Below, in pieces: positions 25,507 through 32,849 of a stretch of DNA of 64,000 bases. The stretch's first letter is position 1; every line of letters starts with the position of its first letter. The notes beneath the pieces were generated by a model. The model was not told the origin of the DNA. It was given only the letters and a program-made list of their open reading frames with translations, and did not search any database. The stretch comes from Klebsiella aerogenes KCTC 2190 (lineage in GTDB: Bacteria > Pseudomonadota > Gammaproteobacteria > Enterobacterales > Enterobacteriaceae): contig NC_015663.1 of NCBI RefSeq assembly GCF_000215745.1, positions 1,736,001 to 1,800,000 on the forward strand, given 5' to 3'. The translations under genes were made by a program, and so were the position numbers.

Positions 25507-27078
25507 TTAGCCCAGGCTTTCCCAACTGAGACCAAAGCGGGCGAGGTACTTGCGTAACCGGTCGGCATCATTCGGATTGGCCTTTTTCAGCCGGGAGACC
25601 GCAAACAACTCACGACCGGCTTCAGATAGCGAAGCGCTGCGGCGGCAAACCTCCAGCACCGTTTCCAACTGACGGCGATCGAACAGATCGATCTCGTCGA
25701 TGACGACGGGAAGAGGATCGTTGATCTGCCAGCTCTCGCTCAGTCGCGAAATTTCCTCATCGACTACATCCAGCGTAATTCGGCCCTGTTCGGCGAGGGT
25801 CGCCATGCGGGTCACCGAGGCGCCAAGCTCGCGAAAATTTCCGCGCCACTGGGCCTGCGGCGAACTGGCGAAAGCCAAATAGCGCACGCGCGCGTCTTTA
25901 TCAAAACGTATTTGCTGCTGTCTGGCGCTGGAGAAACGTTGCAATTCGTACTCAATATTGGGCGCAATATCTTCTCTACGCTGCGCCAGACCGGGTAGCG
26001 CAAAGCTCCACATGTTGATACGCGCGTATAAATCCTCACGAAAGCGGCCATCGGCGACCCACTGGCGCATGTCGCGGTGGGTACCCGCAATCAGTTGAAA
26101 ATCACTGTGCACTTCTTTGTCGGAGCCAAACGGGAAAAAGCTTTTTTCTTCAATCGCTTTTAACAACATCGCCTGTTCATCGAGGCCCAGTTCGGCAATT
26201 TCATCGAGAAACAACACGCCGCCATCGGCCTCGCGTAGCAGGCCGCTACGCGCCGCTTGCGCGCCAGTAAAAGCGCCTTTGACGTGGCCGAATAGCGTCG
26301 ACATGGCGTTATCGCCACGCAGCGTGGCGCAGTTGATGGCGACAAACTTACCCGCCACCAGGTGGCGTGACTGGCGTAGCTGGAAAATGCGTTTCGCGAG
26401 AAAGGATTTGCCCGCGCCGGTAGGCCCGGTGAGTAGAATCGGATCGGTTGAACGCAGAGAAACCCGCTCAATGCGATCGATAAGTTTATTGAAGGTGGCG
26501 TTGCGGGTTTCAATCCCATCCTTAAGAAATGAAACGGACTGCTGTTGTTCACGCTGAAAACGGCTGGTTAGAGTGGCATAGCGGCTTAAATCCAGATCGA
26601 TAACCGAGGCGGTACCGGCCGCGATCTGCTCGTCGGTGGCGCCTTTTGGCGCCGGCCCGGTCTGCAGCAAACTGGCGGGCAGATAGCGCGCCTCGGTCAA
26701 CAGGAACCAGCAGATCTGCGCCACGTGCGTTCCGGTGGTGATATGCACCAGATATTCTTCATTGTCGGTATCGAACGGGTAGCGGGTCGCAAAATCAAGA
26801 AAGGCGGCATACACCTCTTCGAAATCCCAGGGATTGGCGATGGCTACAGCATGCGGATGTACTTCGGTCTGTGGCGAGACCAACGCCACATCTTCGGCGA
26901 GCTGCTGCGCCATGCCGATGTCACGGGGCTGGTGCAGTAGTTCCAGCCGATCAATGGGCATTTCAGCTTGTTGGCACAACCCAACCGTTGGCCGCCACTT
27001 GCGAAAACGGTTGGCGCGCTTGCCACGTTTATCGAGCACCGTCCCCAGTACGCCAATAACCACCCGACGTTTTCTCAT
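25507..27078 (-). CDS. rtcR: sigma-54-dependent activator of the RNA repair operon
   Basis: RtcR switches on RNA-ligase operons from sigma-54 promoters. The 523-residue product aligns over its length with E. coli RtcR. The N-terminal CARF-like sensor domain (about 1-180) contains NPWDFEEVY (82-90) and HITTGTHVAQ (112-121). Work on E. coli and Salmonella links this domain to RNA ligands. The AAA+ domain has Walker A GPTGAGKS (218-225), GAFTGA (268-273) for sigma-54 contact, and Walker B GGVLFLDEIAE (286-296). The C terminus carries the DNA-binding region (NDADRLRKYLARFGLSWE). It is divergent from the slipin-rtcB-rlaP operon and has its own terminator. Confidence 0.95.
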   Translation of the reverse strand: MRKRRVVIGVLGTVLDKRGKRANRFRKWRPTVGLCQQAEMPIDRLELLHQPRDIGMAQQLAEDVALVSPQTEVHPHAVAIANPWDFEEVYAAFLDFATRYPFDTDNEEYLVHITTGTHVAQICWFLLTEARYLPASLLQTGPAPKGATDEQIAAGTASVIDLDLSRYATLTSRFQREQQQSVSFLKDGIETRNATFNKLIDRIERVSLRSTDPILLTGPTGAGKSFLAKRIFQLRQSRHLVAGKFVAINCATLRGDNAMSTLFGHVKGAFTGAQAARSGLLREADGGVLFLDEIAELGLDEQAMLLKAIEEKSFFPFGSDKEVHSDFQLIAGTHRDMRQWVADGRFREDLYARINMWSFALPGLAQRREDIAPNIEYELQRFSSARQQQIRFDKDARVRYLAFASSPQAQWRGNFRELGASVTRMATLAEQGRITLDVVDEEISRLSESWQINDPLPVVIDEIDLFDRRQLETVLEVCRRSASLSEAGRELFAVSRLKKANPNDADRLRKYLARFGLSWESLG

Positions 27079-27080
27079 GA

Positions 27081-27126
27081 TTTATCCCACAAGATAAAAT
27101 TAGATACTTAAGGATAAAAATTTATC
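27081..27126. promoter_or_regulatory. paired GATAAA/TTTATC dyads, probable RtcR activator site
   Basis: Two inverted repeats of the same hexamer occur: TTTATC(27081)...GATAAA(27098) with a 6-base gap, and GATAAA(27113)AATTTATC(27126) with a 2-base gap. They lie 89-134 bases upstream of the sigma-54 promoter and immediately upstream of rtcR, where an enhancer-binding protein should sit. The AT-rich DNA between them and the promoter could take IHF. Assignment to RtcR is inference. Confidence 0.6.
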
Positions 27127-27214
27127 TTGCCGTAGGCAATCTGAATAGATGCTTAATAAATAAAAGTCATTAATTTTCATTTGGTTAATAAATTATTTTG
27201 TTGTTTTACGTTTT

Positions 27215-27230
27215 TGGCACGCTTCTGGCA
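27215..27230 (+). promoter_or_regulatory. sigma-54 promoter of the RNA repair operon
   Basis: TGGCACGCTTCTGGCA has the invariant GG and GC dinucleotides at -24/-12 spacing and differs from the consensus TGGCACGNNNNTTGCW only in the -12 element (TGGCA for TTGCA). Transcription should begin near 27241, giving a leader of about 290 nt before the slipin ATG. Confidence 0.9.
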
Positions 27231-27248
27231 ATAACTCTATTGTCAACG

Positions 27249-27377
27249 TGCTGAAATGCAGGGGGTTAAACCCCGCCGGCGCTGTAGAAACGGCGCAGTC
27301 CGTTTTTCTGCCGCGTTCCGTCAGCAACTGACCACATAAGTGGAGGGTTCGATTCCCTCATTCATCTCCTCGATGAA
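27249..27377 (+). ncRNA. structured leader RNA with tRNA-like T-arm
   Basis: The stretch folds by eye into a closed module plus three hairpins. The outer stem is TGCTGA (27249-27254)/TCAGCA (27321-27326). It encloses GGGG-TTAAA-CCCC (27262-27274) and a stem-loop CGGC...AAACGG-CGCAGT-CCGTTT...GCCG (27277-27313). Next come CCAC-ATAA-GTGG (27332-27343) and GAGGG-TTCGATT-CCCTC (27343-27359). The last is an exact tRNA T-arm: 5-bp stem, 7-nt loop, G53-C61, and T54 T55 C56 G57 A58 identities. TTCATC-TCCTC-GATGAA (27361-27377) follows. No acceptor stem or anticodon arm of a real tRNA can be found. tRNA-mimicking Y RNAs (YrlA) are known beside rtc operons carrying Ro60. Here there is no Ro60 gene. Confidence 0.5.
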
Positions 27378-27401
27378 ACTGGTTGTAAATCAAAATAATA
27401 A

Positions 27402-27484
27402 GCCGGGGAACTGCGTGTTTGGCGGTCCCCAAAACAGGTTGCCGATAATAACGCCGGGCGCCAGGCAAAAGCGAGTTCCCCTGC
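27402..27484 (+). promoter_or_regulatory. long-range hairpin in the slipin-rtcB leader
   Basis: GGGGAACT (27405-27412) and AGTTCCCC (27474-27481) pair perfectly over 8 bp, with extra pairs on both sides. Inside, TTTG/CAAA and GCG/CGC can continue the stem. The element ends 47 bases before the slipin ATG and may affect transcript processing or translation. Confidence 0.45.
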
Positions 27485-27531
27485 CGCTTCGCCTTTGCAT
27501 CCGCGCCTGCTCCATTTTTAAGGAACGAATA

Positions 27532-28674
27532 ATGGCTAAGAAAATAACGATACGAAAAGGTCAATTAGGTCTGCTGGCGAAAGCGGGCGACTACTATCAG
27601 GTACTGGAAGCCGGCGAGCATCGCTTACCGTGGTTTTCCACACCGGAAGTGCTGATCGTCACCACCGATGGCAGCGAAGTACCGCAGGCGTTGGCCGACT
27701 ATATGCGCCGCTTCCAGCCTGAATGGATCGACCGTTACTGCCTGGCGGCTGATATGGCGGAAGAGGAAGCCGGCGCGCTGTATATCGATGGCGTGCTGCA
27801 GGAGATCATCCCGCCAGCGACGCGCCGTCTGTACTGGCAATATGACAATGCGCTGAAGCTGGTACGCATGGATACTCGCGCGGTGCTGGTACCAGCAGAG
27901 GTGATGAACGCGGTACTGCAACCTCGACGCAGCGGCGCGGTAAAAGGGCGTGAGTCGATACTGACGGTACAGGTTCCTGCCTGGCATGTTGGGGTGGTGA
28001 AAATTGACGGCGAGCTGCAGAAAGCTCTACCGCCCGGTTTGACTGCCTACTGGAAGATTAACCATCTGGTGGAAGCCGAAGTGGTGGATACTCGCCTGCA
28101 GGTGCTGGAGGTCAGCGGTCAGGAGATCCTGACCAAAGACAAAGTTAATTTACGTCTGAATCTGGCGGCGAACTGGCGTTATCAAGACGTGCTGACGGCA
28201 TTTTGCCAGTTAACTAAACCGCTGGATCATCTGTATCGTGAACTGCAGTTCGCGCTGCGCGAAGCGGTCGGTACACGTACGCTGGATGAGCTTCTGGAAA
28301 ATAAACAGATGATTGATGAAGTGGTGAGCGCGCAGGTGAAAGAGCGTATGGCGCCATTCGGCATCGAGATCGCCTCGTTGGGAGTAAAAGATATCGTCCT
28401 GCCAGGCGACATGAAGGCCATTTTGTCGCAGTTGGTGGAAGCGGAGAAATCGGCCCAGGCCAACGTTATCCGCCGCCGGGAAGAGACGGCGGCAACTCGT
28501 TCTTTATTGAACACGGCCAAAGTAATGGAAAACAATCCGGTCGCCCTGCGCTTAAAAGAGCTTGAAACGCTCGAACGCGTCGCGGAGCGAATCGATAAAA
28601 TTTCCGTATTTGGCGGGCTGGACCAGGTATTACATGGACTTATCAACATTAATGGAGTGAACCATGGCGCATAA
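27532..28674 (+). CDS. slipin / SPFH (band 7) domain protein of the RNA repair operon
   Basis: This 380-residue protein starts at MAKKITIRKGQLGLL, with AAGGA 7 bases upstream; the frame is open further up but runs through the structured leader. Residues about 130-310 form an SPFH/band-7 domain: RESILTVQVPAWHVGVVKIDGE, then VNLRLNLAANWRYQDVLTAF and LGVKDIVLPGDMKAIL, the slipin signature. A helical, probably oligomerising segment follows (VEAEKSAQANVIRRREETAATRS-type). Unlike most slipins it has no N-terminal membrane helix; the first 130 residues are a soluble extension I do not recognise. Its stop overlaps rtcB by 11 bases, so the two are translationally coupled. Slipins linked to RtcB have been noted in comparative genomics; the role is unknown. 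Confidence 0.85.
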   Translation: MAKKITIRKGQLGLLAKAGDYYQVLEAGEHRLPWFSTPEVLIVTTDGSEVPQALADYMRRFQPEWIDRYCLAADMAEEEAGALYIDGVLQEIIPPATRRLYWQYDNALKLVRMDTRAVLVPAEVMNAVLQPRRSGAVKGRESILTVQVPAWHVGVVKIDGELQKALPPGLTAYWKINHLVEAEVVDTRLQVLEVSGQEILTKDKVNLRLNLAANWRYQDVLTAFCQLTKPLDHLYRELQFALREAVGTRTLDELLENKQMIDEVVSAQVKERMAPFGIEIASLGVKDIVLPGDMKAILSQLVEAEKSAQANVIRRREETAATRSLLNTAKVMENNPVALRLKELETLERVAERIDKISVFGGLDQVLHGLININGVNHGA

Positions 28675-29890
28675 CGATTATCACCTGCTGACGGCGGAAA
28701 ATAGCGCGCCGATCAAAATGTGGACCCGCGGCGTGCCGGTAGAGCCGGAAGCACGCGTCCAGTTGCTGAATACGGCAAAAATGCCGTTTGTCTTTAAGCA
28801 TCTGGCGGTGATGCCGGACGTGCATCTCGGGAAAGGCTCGACTATTGGCAGCGTGATCCCGACAAAAGGGGCAATCATTCCGGCGGCCGTCGGCGTGGAT
28901 ATTGGCTGCGGTATGATGGCGGTGCGTACTTCGCTTATTGCCAGCGATCTGCCGGATAACCTGGGCGGGTTGCGCAGCGCGATCGAGCAGGCGGTACCGC
29001 ACGGGCGAACTAACACGCGCTCCCGGCGCGATAAAGGCGCCTGGGAGACGCCGCCGCAGGAAGTCGATCAACAGTGGTCGCTACTGGCTCCGCGCTTTAA
29101 GCGCCTGACGGACAAATATCCGCAGTTGTTGAAAACCAATAATCATCAGCATCTCGGAACATTGGGTACCGGCAATCACTTTATTGAAGTGTGCCTGGAT
29201 GAACAGCAGCGGGTATGGGTAATGCTGCATAGCGGTTCGCGCGGCGTCGGTAATGCTATCGGCAACCTGTTTATTACCCTGGCGCAGAACGATATGCAGC
29301 AGCATATCGCTAATCTGCCGGACAGAAATCTGGCCTACTTTCAGGAAGGTAGCCCGCACTACGAGGATTACATCGAGGCGGTGGAATGGGCGCAGGATTT
29401 CGCCAGGCATAATCGCGAGGTAATGATGGCGCGGGTACTGGCGGCGCTATCGGCCATTGTGACGAAACCGTTTATGACCCAGCAGGAGGCGGTCAATTGC
29501 CACCATAACTATGTGCAGAAAGAGCGGCACTTTGGCGAAGAGGTTCTGGTCACGCGTAAAGGCGCGGTATCGGCGCAGAAGGGGCAAATGGGCATCATTC
29601 CCGGCTCAATGGGGGCAAAAAGCTTCATTGTGCGCGGATTGGGTAATAAAGAGAGTTTCTGCTCATGTAGCCACGGCGCAGGACGCGTGATGAGCCGAAC
29701 GGCGGCGAAAAAGCGGTTCACCGTCGCAGACCAGATCCGCACGACCGCCCATGTCGAATGCCGAAAAGATAGTGAGGTGATCGACGAAATTCCGCTGGCT
29801 TATAAAGACATTGAGGCGGTGATGGCCGCGCAATCGTCGCTGGTAGAGGTGGTACATACCCTGCGTCAGGTCGTCTGTGTTAAAGGATAA
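28664..29890 (+). CDS. rtcB: RNA-splicing ligase RtcB
   Basis: RtcB joins RNA 3'-phosphate or 2',3'-cyclic phosphate ends to 5'-OH ends using GTP and Mn2+, healing cleaved tRNAs and rRNA. The 408-residue protein has the E. coli length. Metal and active-site motifs are intact: PDVH (51-54), VGVDIGCGM (76-84, with Cys82), LGTGNHFIE (167-175) and HSGSRGVG (189-196). The guanylylated histidine is His337 in CSHGAGRVMSR. The ATG lies inside the slipin C terminus. RtcA, the cyclase found with E. coli rtcB, is not encoded here; instead an RlaP-type nucleotidyltransferase follows after 6 bases. Confidence 0.97.
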   Translation: MAHNDYHLLTAENSAPIKMWTRGVPVEPEARVQLLNTAKMPFVFKHLAVMPDVHLGKGSTIGSVIPTKGAIIPAAVGVDIGCGMMAVRTSLIASDLPDNLGGLRSAIEQAVPHGRTNTRSRRDKGAWETPPQEVDQQWSLLAPRFKRLTDKYPQLLKTNNHQHLGTLGTGNHFIEVCLDEQQRVWVMLHSGSRGVGNAIGNLFITLAQNDMQQHIANLPDRNLAYFQEGSPHYEDYIEAVEWAQDFARHNREVMMARVLAALSAIVTKPFMTQQEAVNCHHNYVQKERHFGEEVLVTRKGAVSAQKGQMGIIPGSMGAKSFIVRGLGNKESFCSCSHGAGRVMSRTAAKKRFTVADQIRTTAHVECRKDSEVIDEIPLAYKDIEAVMAAQSSLVEVVHTLRQVVCVKG

Positions 29891-29896
29891 AAAATA

Positions 29897-30685
29897 ATGA
29901 GTGAAAATAGCGTCGATGCCGCGATGCGCCAGCGCGTGCGGCGGCAGCTAGCCGACATAGAACAACGCTACCAGGTCAGGGTGCTGTATGCCTGTGAATC
30001 GGGTAGCCGCGGCTGGGGTTTTGCCTCGCCGGATAGCGATTATGATGTTCGCTTTTTATATGTTCATCAACCCGAATGGTATTTACGCGTGGAAGCGCAG
30101 CGCGATGTTATCGAACTGCCGATAGATGATGAGCTGGATGTCTGCGGCTGGGAGTGGCGCAAAGCGCTGGGGCTATTGAAAGCGGCGAACCCTACTCTTA
30201 TAGAGTGGCTGGATTCACCGGTGGTGTATCAGCAGGACGCGTCGACAGTGGCGGCGTTAAAAGCGCTGGTGCCGCAGTGGTTTTCGCCGCTGCGCGCCCG
30301 TTGGCACTACTATTCAATGGCGCGGAAGAACTTTCGCGGCTACCTGCAGGGTGAGCAGGTACGGTTGAAAAAATACTTTTATGTACTGCGCCCGCTGTTG
30401 GCCGTGCGCTGGGTTGAAGCTGGTAAAGGCGTGCCGCCGATGCGTTTTAGCGAACTGCTGGCGGGTAGCGAACTGGAACCCGCACTGCGTAATGAAATCG
30501 ATGAGCTGCTGGTTCGCAAACAACGTGCCGGCGAAGCAGAGTACGGTATACGACGCCCGCTTTTGCATGCCTTTATTCAACATGAGCTGGCGCGTGGCGA
30601 GGTAGCGCCGGAGCTGCCGGATAGCCGAACGGGGCGCGTTGAGCAACTCGATCGCTTGCTGATGAGCACGGTACTGGCGCCATAA
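29897..30685 (+). CDS. RlaP-type nucleotidyltransferase (DNA polymerase beta superfamily)
   Basis: This 262-residue protein carries a minimal nucleotidyltransferase signature: GSRGWG at 36-41 and DSDYD at 46-50, with a later acidic residue in DELDVCGWEW (73-82). The family I recognise is the RNA-ligase-associated nucleotidyltransferase RlaP (PF10127). The C-terminal two thirds is helical and basic (ARKNFRGYLQGEQVRLKKYF). Since it is the third gene of the rtcR-controlled operon, a role in end-modifying or tailing RNA during repair is plausible but unproven. It is only 6 bases after rtcB and is followed by a bidirectional terminator. Confidence 0.82.
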   Translation: MSENSVDAAMRQRVRRQLADIEQRYQVRVLYACESGSRGWGFASPDSDYDVRFLYVHQPEWYLRVEAQRDVIELPIDDELDVCGWEWRKALGLLKAANPTLIEWLDSPVVYQQDASTVAALKALVPQWFSPLRARWHYYSMARKNFRGYLQGEQVRLKKYFYVLRPLLAVRWVEAGKGVPPMRFSELLAGSELEPALRNEIDELLVRKQRAGEAEYGIRRPLLHAFIQHELARGEVAPELPDSRTGRVEQLDRLLMSTVLAP

Positions 30686-30719
30686 AAAAGGCCCGGCTTC
30701 TGACGAAACCGGGCCTTTT
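30685..30719. terminator. bidirectional terminator between the RNA repair operon and lysC
   Basis: AAAAGGCCCGG/CCGGGCCTTTT with a 12-base loop has T runs on both strands. It closes the rtcB operon and the convergent lysC transcript. Confidence 0.92.
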
Positions 30720-30742
30720 GCTAACGGGCTTTCCCGTCGCGA

Positions 30743-32092
30743 TTATTCAAACAAATTATGATGCAGCTTCTGCACCACTTTCTCCGCATCGTCGCCCGGC
30801 ACCAGGAAGCACAGGTTGTGGCTGGATGCGCCGTAACAGATCATGCGGATATTGAACGGTTCCAGTACGCCAAACACCTCTTTACCGACGCCGCAGGCTT
30901 TCGACAGCTCGTTGCCGATCAGGGCGACCAGCGCCAGGTTTTCTTCCACTTCGACGCGGCACAGCGAAGAGAGTTCGGTCAGCAGCGCCTGGGTGAGCAG
31001 GGTGTCGCCAGCGGAGGTAGAACCTGTGGTGTCCATGGTCAGCGCAATGCTCACTTCCGAGGTGGTGATCAGATCGACGGAAATATTATGCCGCGCCAGA
31101 ATACCGAACACTTCAGCAAGGAAGCCGCGGGAGTGCAGCATATGCAGGCTGTGCAGGGTCAGTAGCGTCTGACGACGACGCAGCGCCAGCGCGCGGAACA
31201 GCGGTGGATTTTCGGTTTTATGACAGACCAGTGTGCCGCCGGCTTTAGGTTCTTTGCTGGAGCCGACGAATACCGGAATATCGCTGCGTACGGCCGGCAG
31301 CAGGGTGGCCGGATGCAATACCTTGGCCCCGAACGTGGCCATCTCCGCGGCTTCAGCGAAAGCGATCACATCGATGCGTTTCGCCGCGGGCGCGACGCGC
31401 GGGTCGGTTGTGTAGATCCCTGGGACATCGGTCCAGATATCCACACGGCTGGCGTTTAAGGCCTCGCCGAGCAGCGCAGCGGTATAGTCGCTGCCGCCGC
31501 GACCAAGGGTAGTGGTGCGTCCTTTGGCTTCGCTGCCGATAAAGCCCTGGGTAATAACCAGGCCTTCTTGCAGGCGCGGCGCCAGTTGTTGTTGCGTTAG
31601 CTCCGCCAGCGCGGCGATATCCGGTTCGGCACGGCCGAAACGATCGTTGGTGCGCATCACTTTACGTACGTCGAACCACTGCGCCGCAATACCGCGTTCG
31701 CGCAGGATCTCAACGAACAGTAAGGTGGACATCAGTTCGCCGTGGCTCACCAGTTCATCGGTCAAGGCTTCCGAGCTCGCCAGCGAGGCAGCTTCCGCCA
31801 GGGTAGTAATGTTTTCCAGCAGACGTTCAATTTCTTCACGAATAACGTTGGGATAACGTAAACGCTCCAGAATATTGAACTGGATTTGGCGCATTTCATC
31901 GAGCTTAGCGAAACGTTCGGTGGGTTCCAGCCCTGCCGCTAAAGCAACTAAGATATTGGTAACGCCAGCCGATGCGGATAACACCACTACGCGGGTATTC
32001 GCATCCAGCAGCGCGACGTCGACGCTACGGTTCATCGCGTCGAAATCGGCCACGCTGGTGCCGCCGAACTTAGCAACAACTAAATCTGTCAT
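30743..32092 (-). CDS. lysC: lysine-sensitive aspartokinase III
   Basis: LysC phosphorylates aspartate, the first step toward lysine, threonine, methionine and diaminopimelate. The 449-residue product equals E. coli. The kinase domain opens with VVAKFGGTSVADF (Lys8) and has the substrate segment TLGRGGSDYTAALL near 198-211. Two C-terminal ACT domains (about 305-449) give lysine feedback inhibition. The ATG at 32092 follows GAGG. The leader on the same strand carries a lysine riboswitch and, closer in, a 92-nt palindromic element. Confidence 0.98.
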   Translation of the reverse strand: MTDLVVAKFGGTSVADFDAMNRSVDVALLDANTRVVVLSASAGVTNILVALAAGLEPTERFAKLDEMRQIQFNILERLRYPNVIREEIERLLENITTLAEAASLASSEALTDELVSHGELMSTLLFVEILRERGIAAQWFDVRKVMRTNDRFGRAEPDIAALAELTQQQLAPRLQEGLVITQGFIGSEAKGRTTTLGRGGSDYTAALLGEALNASRVDIWTDVPGIYTTDPRVAPAAKRIDVIAFAEAAEMATFGAKVLHPATLLPAVRSDIPVFVGSSKEPKAGGTLVCHKTENPPLFRALALRRRQTLLTLHSLHMLHSRGFLAEVFGILARHNISVDLITTSEVSIALTMDTTGSTSAGDTLLTQALLTELSSLCRVEVEENLALVALIGNELSKACGVGKEVFGVLEPFNIRMICYGASSHNLCFLVPGDDAEKVVQKLHHNLFE

Positions 32093-32110
32093 AACAACCT
32101 CGTGTCAGGG

Positions 32111-32202
32111 GGCCTGACTTATTAAAACGATTCCTGAACAACCGCTCCTGGTTCGGGCTGGAAATAACCGGAGCGCTACAAAATGTCTTAATAAGCCAGG
32201 CC
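32111..32202 (-). repeat. 92-nt palindromic element in the lysC leader
   Basis: The ends are 18-bp inverted repeats, GGCCTGACTTATTAAAAC (32111-32128) and GTCTTAATAAGCCAGGCC (32185-32202). The two mismatches become G-U pairs in lysC RNA. Inside, CGCTCC-T-GGTT (32143-32153) pairs with AACCGGAGCG (32066+100 to 32175, that is 32166-32175) with one bulge. The element ends 9 bases before the lysC ribosome-binding site. The flanks on either side match the E. coli lysC leader as I remember it, which lacks this block, so it looks inserted. There is no obvious target-site duplication. Confidence 0.75.
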
Positions 32203-32280
32203 AAATTAACTCAGCCATGGCACAAGGGAAGAGCGAAAAGTAGGGTGGGCGCAGAGCGATAAACAAACTACGATGTCACC

Positions 32281-32510
32281 CAGAAGTGCTCCACCTTGTA
32301 GACCCGTTCGCCGATGACGCGCATCGGTTCGCGAGTATGAAACGCCCGACTGCGAACGCTTCTGGTGACAACCCAGGGGATTCAGCCCCTGTGGCCGGCG
32401 ACAGACTTAACCAGATGTCTGTGCGCCTCGGCGTTGCTCCCCCTCACGTATTATCCCCGGACTGGTTCCTCCAATACGGTTACCTGGGCAACGCACCTCT
32501 TCTGGCAATT
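32281..32510 (-). promoter_or_regulatory. lysine riboswitch (L box) upstream of lysC
   Basis: On the minus strand the segment reads AGAAGAGGTGCGTTGCCCAG (from about 32503), then GGAGGAACCAGTCC, GGGGGAGCAACGCCGAGGCG, GGGGCTGAATCCCCTGGGTT, and CAGAAGCGTTCGCAGTCGGG (ending about 32345). These blocks appear in the same order in the E. coli lysC riboswitch. The 3' part with GTGGAGCACTTCTG (to 32281) can pair back with CAGAAGCG-region sequence and is the likely expression platform. Lysine binding would switch off lysC translation and destabilise its mRNA. Confidence 0.9.
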
Positions 32511-32547
32511 ACTGACGTCTTTCACTATGCCTGGGGAGAGACTGGTC

Positions 32548-32553
32548 ATTATA
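32548..32553 (-). promoter_or_regulatory. probable -10 element of lysC
   Basis: On the minus strand GGGTATAATGACC gives a perfect TATAAT about 38 bases upstream of the riboswitch. The -35 is weak. The 756-base gap between lysC and pgi is otherwise filled by the leader, this promoter and the pgi promoter region (TATAAT at 32720-32725 on the plus strand). Confidence 0.5.
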
Positions 32554-32849
32554 CCCCCCAACGATACTCTTCGCTGTAGCGTGAAATGCGCGAGCAATAC
32601 ATACCTACGGTTCCGCAGGCAGTTCAGCTATATAAAGGCTTCCGGACGGGTATGTCAACGACAGGGTTATGCGGATTTTTCATGCATCGGCGGATAACAG
32701 AAAAAAGCCTAATGATCGCTATAATATGGGAGCTCTTTACCCTATTTCTGACCCCCGTCAACGGCATAACACAAAAATCATCACAATTTTCCGCCGCTGA
32801 GGCTACAATCGACCGAAGTCACATTTTTCAAATCAGAAGAGTATTGCTA

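Noticed and set aside
27343..27359. A real tRNA gene at the T-arm
   Set aside because: No matching acceptor strand, D-arm or anticodon arm can be built around it, and no CCA end follows. It is recorded as a tRNA-like element instead.
27340..27531. 64-codon N-terminal extension of the slipin
   Set aside because: It would translate the T-arm and leader hairpins. A good ribosome-binding site precedes the ATG at 27532.
32286..32697. Plus-strand frames of 97 and 110 codons upstream of pgi
   Set aside because: They are antisense to the lysine riboswitch and lysC leader, and show no protein-like pattern.
32586..32849. Extended N terminus of Pgi
   Set aside because: The extension covers the promoter and has no family support; the ATG at 32850 gives the exact 549-residue enzyme.
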